From Xanthobacteraceae bacterium (lineage in GTDB: Bacteria > Pseudomonadota > Alphaproteobacteria > Rhizobiales > Xanthobacteraceae): a stretch of 46,920 nucleotides of DNA. The notes below the pieces were generated by a model. It was not told where the DNA came from. It saw only the letters and a program-made list of their open reading frames with translations, and made no database searches. Shown here piece by piece: positions 43,411-46,920 of this stretch; within the stretch, counting starts at the first letter, position 1, and each line of letters begins with the position of its first letter. The DNA is taken from assembly GCA_019746355.1 (NCBI GenBank), contig JAIESC010000205.1:1-46920 (forward strand), given 5' to 3'. Made by a program: the position numbers and the translations under genes.

Positions 43411-45207
43411 GTGTCGGGGGAGCAGACCATAGCGATCGAATCGAGCGCCGGAGGGAGCCGGGAACTGGCCGCCCGCCGGGCGCTGTTTGCGTTCCTCGTC
43501 ATCGCGACCATCGCCGGCACGCTCGCGCTCGCGGCCTATGCGCTCTCGGCCGGCGGCTTCGGCGTGCTGGACGTGCTGCTGCTGATCTCGTTCGGGCTCA
43601 CGCTCCCCTGGACCTGCATCGGATTCTGGAACGCGGTGATCGGCTTCTGCATCATGCGCTTCTCGCACGACCCGATCGCCGCCGTGGTGCCAGCCGTCGC
43701 GCACATCCGGCCCGACGAGCCGATCACGGCGTCGACCGCGATCTGCATGTTCGTCCGCAACGAGCCGCCGGACCGCGTCATCCGCAATCTCGACGCCATG
43801 CTGCGCGAGATCGACGCGGCGGGCGTGGGGCAACGCTTCCATCTCTATGTCCTGAGCGACACCAGCCGGGACGATATCGCGACGCTGGAGGACGCAGGCT
43901 TCGCCGTGCTCGCCGAGCGGTGGCGCGGCCGCATTCCGGTGACCTACCGCCGCCGCACCGCCAACACCGGCTTCAAGGCCGGTAACTTCTGGGACTTCTG
44001 CGAGCGCTTCGGCGGCCAGCACGAATTCGCCGTCACGCTCGACACCGACAGCTTCATGACCGCGGCCGCGATCATGCGTCTGGTCCGTATCATTCAGGCC
44101 GATCCGAAGCTCGGCATCCTGCAGGGTCTCGTGGTCGGGCTTCCCTCCGCCAGCGCGTTCGCGCGGCTGTTTCAGTTTGGCATGCGGCTCGGCATGCGCT
44201 CATGGACCATCGGCTCGGCCTGGTGGCAGGCCGATTGCGGGCCCTACTGGGGCCACAACGCGGTGATCCGCATCGCGCCGTTCGTCGCCCACTGCCACAT
44301 TCCGAAGCTGCCGGGCGAAGGCGTGCTCGACGGCCATGTGCTGAGCCACGACCAGATCGAGGCGGCGTTCATGCGCCGCGCCGGATATCATGTGCGGGTG
44401 CTGCCGGAGGAGGACCTCGGCTGGGAGCAGAACCCACCGACGCTCATCGAATTTCTTCGCCGTGATCAGCGCTGGTGCCAGGGCAACCTGCAGTACTGGC
44501 CGTTCATCAAGATGCCGGACCTGCCGCCGGTGTGCCGGTTCCAGCTCCTGTTTGCCATGCTGATGTTCATCGGTTCGCCGGCCTGGATGGGCATGCTGAT
44601 CTTCGGGACGATTGCGGCAGCGCTGGCCCCGACCCCCGCGGACTTCATGCACGCCGGGGCCGGTCACGCGCTGCTGGTGCTGGTGTTTGTGATGTGGTTT
44701 GCGCCGCACTTTGCCACCGAGCTCGACGTGCTGTTCACGCCGGCGCTGCGCCGCGCGTTCGGCGGGCTGCTGCGCTTCCTCGCCGGCATGGTCGTCATGC
44801 TGGCGTTCTACGTGCTGATCCTGCCGACGATGTGGTTCTGCCACACGCTGTTCATGATCGAGATTTTGCTGTTCGGGCGCGCGATCGGCTGGGCCGGCCA
44901 GGTGCGCGACGATCACACCGTGTCATGGGCGGAAGCCGGTAAGCAACTATGGCCGCATGCGGCGCTGGGATGGGGCGCGATTGTGCTGCTCGCGCTGACG
45001 CATCCGAGCGGAATTCCCTACGCGCTGCTGCTCGCCGGGGGGCCGGCGCTCGCCATTCCGCTTGCGGTCGTCTCCGCATGGCCTGCGGTCGGCCGCGCAT
45101 TGGTGCGGCTTGGCATCGGCCGGTTGCCGGAGGAGACCACGCCGCCGCCCGCATTGACGGCGCTGGCGCTGCCCGCGCTCGCCAAGGCGGAAGCACGGCC
45201 GGCCTGA
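43411..45207 (+). CDS. opgH: OpgH/MdoH-type glucan glucosyltransferase
   Basis: 598 residues starting with GTG (43411). Two N-terminal membrane helices (about 23-45 and 50-83), a GT2 catalytic domain with ASTAICMFVRNEPPDRVIRN, VTLDTDSFMTAAAIMRLV (D-x-D), LPEEDLGWEQNPPTL and the processive-synthase motif RRDQRWCQGNLQYWPFIKMP, then five or more C-terminal helices. OpgH makes the backbone of osmoregulated periplasmic glucans from UDP-glucose. The expected partner opgG is not in the window. The following gene starts three bases after the stop. Shorter than the enterobacterial protein (about 850 residues), mainly at the termini. Confidence 0.9.
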   Translation: MSGEQTIAIESSAGGSRELAARRALFAFLVIATIAGTLALAAYALSAGGFGVLDVLLLISFGLTLPWTCIGFWNAVIGFCIMRFSHDPIAAVVPAVAHIRPDEPITASTAICMFVRNEPPDRVIRNLDAMLREIDAAGVGQRFHLYVLSDTSRDDIATLEDAGFAVLAERWRGRIPVTYRRRTANTGFKAGNFWDFCERFGGQHEFAVTLDTDSFMTAAAIMRLVRIIQADPKLGILQGLVVGLPSASAFARLFQFGMRLGMRSWTIGSAWWQADCGPYWGHNAVIRIAPFVAHCHIPKLPGEGVLDGHVLSHDQIEAAFMRRAGYHVRVLPEEDLGWEQNPPTLIEFLRRDQRWCQGNLQYWPFIKMPDLPPVCRFQLLFAMLMFIGSPAWMGMLIFGTIAAALAPTPADFMHAGAGHALLVLVFVMWFAPHFATELDVLFTPALRRAFGGLLRFLAGMVVMLAFYVLILPTMWFCHTLFMIEILLFGRAIGWAGQVRDDHTVSWAEAGKQLWPHAALGWGAIVLLALTHPSGIPYALLLAGGPALAIPLAVVSAWPAVGRALVRLGIGRLPEETTPPPALTALALPALAKAEARPA

Positions 45208-45210
45208 GCC

Positions 45211-45951
45211 ATGCTGGAGTGGCTCCGCACCGTGCGTGGCGTCCTGCGATCGCTGCGCGTCTATTACGGCCACCGCCAGCGCAACGCGGCGATGGACCGG
45301 CTCTATGGACAATTCGTCGGTGAGGGCGATCTGGTGTTCGACGTCGGCTCCCATGTCGGCGACCGCATCGGCGCGTTCCGCCGCCTCGGCGCACGCGTCG
45401 TCGCGCTCGAGCCGCAGCCCGCCCTGGTGACGACGCTCAAGCTGCTCTACGGCCGCGACCGCAACGTCGCGATCGAGGCCAAGGCCGTGGGCCGTGCATC
45501 CGGTGAAATCGAGCTGAAGATCAACGTCGACAATCCGACGGTCTCGACCGCGTCCGACGCGTTTGTCGGCGCGGCGCACGGGGCAGCGGGTTGGGAGGGC
45601 CAGGTCTGGGCCAAGTCGATCCGCGTGCCGATGACAACGCTCGATGCGCTGATCGCGGCACACGGGCATCCGGCATTCATCAAGATCGACGTGGAGGGCT
45701 TCGAGGCCGAAGCGCTGGCAGGACTGACGCAACCGGTCAAGGCGCTGTCGTTCGAATTCACGACGATCCAGCGCGACGTGGCGCGCGCCTGCATCGAGCG
45801 GTGCGGCGCGCTCGGCTATGCCAAATTCAACGCTGCGCTCGGCGAAAGCCAGGAGCTCGGCGCGTGGCGGACCGCGGATGAGGTCGGCCGCTGGCTCAAC
45901 GAGCTGCCGCACGCCGCCAATTCGGGCGACATCTACGCACGCCTCGATTGA
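45211..45951 (+). CDS. FkbM family methyltransferase
   Basis: 246 residues. Motif I is LVFDVGSHVGDRIGAFRRLG; then RVVALEPQPALVTTLKLLYG (acidic residue contacting the SAM ribose) and the FkbM C-terminal signature TTLDALIAAHGHPAFIKIDV followed by EGFEAEALAGL. Family members O-methylate sugars, glycolipids or polyketides. Three bases separate it from opgH, so it is co-transcribed and may modify the periplasmic glucan or another surface glycan (inference). It converges with the YfhO-like gene, with only nine bases between stops. Confidence 0.87.
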   Translation: MLEWLRTVRGVLRSLRVYYGHRQRNAAMDRLYGQFVGEGDLVFDVGSHVGDRIGAFRRLGARVVALEPQPALVTTLKLLYGRDRNVAIEAKAVGRASGEIELKINVDNPTVSTASDAFVGAAHGAAGWEGQVWAKSIRVPMTTLDALIAAHGHPAFIKIDVEGFEAEALAGLTQPVKALSFEFTTIQRDVARACIERCGALGYAKFNAALGESQELGAWRTADEVGRWLNELPHAANSGDIYARLD

Positions 45952-45960
45952 GCGTCACGG

Positions 45961-46920
45961 TCACTGAGCGCCGAACTTAGCGCCGAATCTGGCCCGCAGC
46001 TCGGCAAGCGCGCCGGCGAGCGGATGGAACGTGAAGCGCACCACGTGCTTGCCGGGCGGCACGGCAACGGCGCGGAACAACACGTTGGCCTTCAAGATCT
46101 CGGCGGGCTTGCCATCGACGCTTGCGCGCCACCACGGGTGCCACACGTCGTTGAGCACGACGAAGCCGCCGGACGGCGCATCGGCCTCGATCTCGATATC
46201 GGTGTTCTGGTAGCGCCGGATGCGCGCCGATCCTGCCTCGCCGCCCGACGGCGCATTCGCGGGCGCTTGTTCCAGCAGCACGGTGCGGCGCGGATCGAAC
46301 TGCGGCCACACCCCCTCGCTGATCAGCTTGGCGAAATCGGCCCTCTGCCATTGCGTGGCCAGGAGAACGCGCGGCAGCGCCCGCGGATTTTCGTAGAGGT
46401 AGGCGTCCCTGGTTCGGCCGACCAGGTTCACGTCGCCGGGCTTGAGCGCCGGATCGATCGTCTCGATCGGCTCACCGAGCACGATGAACCGGACGCCGAA
46501 CAAGTCCTGCAGCATCGAACGGTAGGACGGCAGGAGCGGCGTGAACGGCCCGCGCACCGCGGCCACCGTGTCGAGCACTCCGGTCGCATCCTCGAAATGG
46601 CCGAGCCGCAGCGGGTTGTGGCCGAACAGATGATCGAAGTCGTGGATCAGGCCGATGTTCGGCCAGTGATAGGCGATGCCGATCAGCTCGACTCGGTCGC
46701 GGCGATCCGGCCTGGCGGCATCTTTCAGCCTGGCTTTGAGCGCGACGACGGTTTCGTCATTGGTGTCGCGGCGAAGCGCGCCGAACATCGACGACGGCAG
46801 GCCCGTCGACTCGTTGGGCGCATTGTTCCAGGCAAAGTCCGCCGCGCTGAAAGCGGCCAGCGCCAGCGCCGCCAGTGCCGCGCTGCGCGGAGCCGCGCGG
46901 CGCGCAACAGCAAGCGCGCC
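45961..46920 (-). CDS. YfhO-like membrane protein, 3' part
   Basis: C-terminal 319 residues of a protein whose gene continues beyond the window; the frame is open to base 46920. The visible N-terminal part is a hydrophobic helix (RSAALAALALAAFSAADFAW) followed by NNAPNESTGLP, and the C-terminus has IEADAPSGGFVVLNDVWHPW, WRASVDGKPAEILKANVLFR and VAVPPGKHVVRFTFHPLA, the pattern of YfhO family proteins, large multi-spanning membrane proteins related to GT-C glycosyltransferases. An internal ATG at 46788 is not the start. The context next to opgH and an FkbM gene fits a role in surface glycan modification. Confidence 0.75.
   Translation of the reverse strand, partial: GALAVARRAAPRSAALAALALAAFSAADFAWNNAPNESTGLPSSMFGALRRDTNDETVVALKARLKDAARPDRRDRVELIGIAYHWPNIGLIHDFDHLFGHNPLRLGHFEDATGVLDTVAAVRGPFTPLLPSYRSMLQDLFGVRFIVLGEPIETIDPALKPGDVNLVGRTRDAYLYENPRALPRVLLATQWQRADFAKLISEGVWPQFDPRRTVLLEQAPANAPSGGEAGSARIRRYQNTDIEIEADAPSGGFVVLNDVWHPWWRASVDGKPAEILKANVLFRAVAVPPGKHVVRFTFHPLAGALAELRARFGAKFGAQ

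Noticed and set aside
43321..44022. N-terminal extension of the BchC-like dehydrogenase
   Set aside because: The extra part is antisense to the glucan synthase gene and has no family signal; the ATG at 43320 gives a normal-length enzyme.

Overview
The window is high-GC DNA with compact, overlapping operons and the gene repertoire of an alphaproteobacterium of the order Hyphomicrobiales, probably a Bradyrhizobium/Rhodopseudomonas/Xanthobacteraceae relative. The basis is the block cycHJKL (ccmIEFH) - degP-like protease - OmpR-type two-component pair - glnE, several tctC-type solute-binding proteins without membrane partners, an LTXXQ-motif protein, a PleC-like PAS kinase, and the short palindromic intergenic repeats common in that group. 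No rRNA, tRNA or CRISPR array was recognised.

Layout. (1) 1-2552: less GC-rich, foreign-looking module with the 3' part of a type I restriction specificity subunit (hsdS), an HNH nuclease gene, an unknown gene and a GIY-YIG nuclease gene. (2) 2583-4470: a GST-like gene, then a broken gene in which a TctC-type binding protein is fused to the last ~54 residues of a flavin monooxygenase. (3) 4829-8901: a one-module adenylation-carrier-thioesterase protein, and a MerR regulator divergent from a DUF2938 membrane protein across a SoxR-like operator. (4) 9215-18309: LTXXQ protein, an intergenic repeat field with five 37-bp tandem units, the PAS kinase, three intact tctC genes (one co-transcribed with a FAD monooxygenase) and a higBA toxin-antitoxin pair. 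(5) 18380-32572: ybdD-cstA, glnE, two-component pair, Do protease and the cytochrome c maturation operon. (6) 32655-36990: YdhR-like protein, a 474-residue unknown protein, a Rieske/FMN-reductase fusion and a two-component-type flavin monooxygenase. (7) 37114-43320: creatininase-family hydrolase, GTP cyclohydrolase II, RibD-type reductase, SAM methyltransferase, GT4 glycosyltransferase, altered 6-pyruvoyltetrahydropterin-synthase-like protein and a BchC-like dehydrogenase. (8) 43411-46920: OpgH-type glucan synthase, FkbM methyltransferase and the 3' part of a YfhO-like membrane protein.

The strongest candidate for an undescribed system is region 7. It joins the first two kinds of riboflavin-pathway enzyme (GTP cyclohydrolase II and RibD-type reductase) to a pterin-synthase fold, a dehydrogenase, a glycosyltransferase and a methyltransferase. 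It reads like a pathway for a modified, perhaps glycosylated and methylated, pteridine, pyrimidine or flavin-like compound. The product is inferred, not shown. Secondary points are the chimeric tctC-monooxygenase gene, the stand-alone A-T-TE protein with a cysteine at the thioesterase nucleophile position, and the Rieske/FMN-reductase plus monooxygenase pair.
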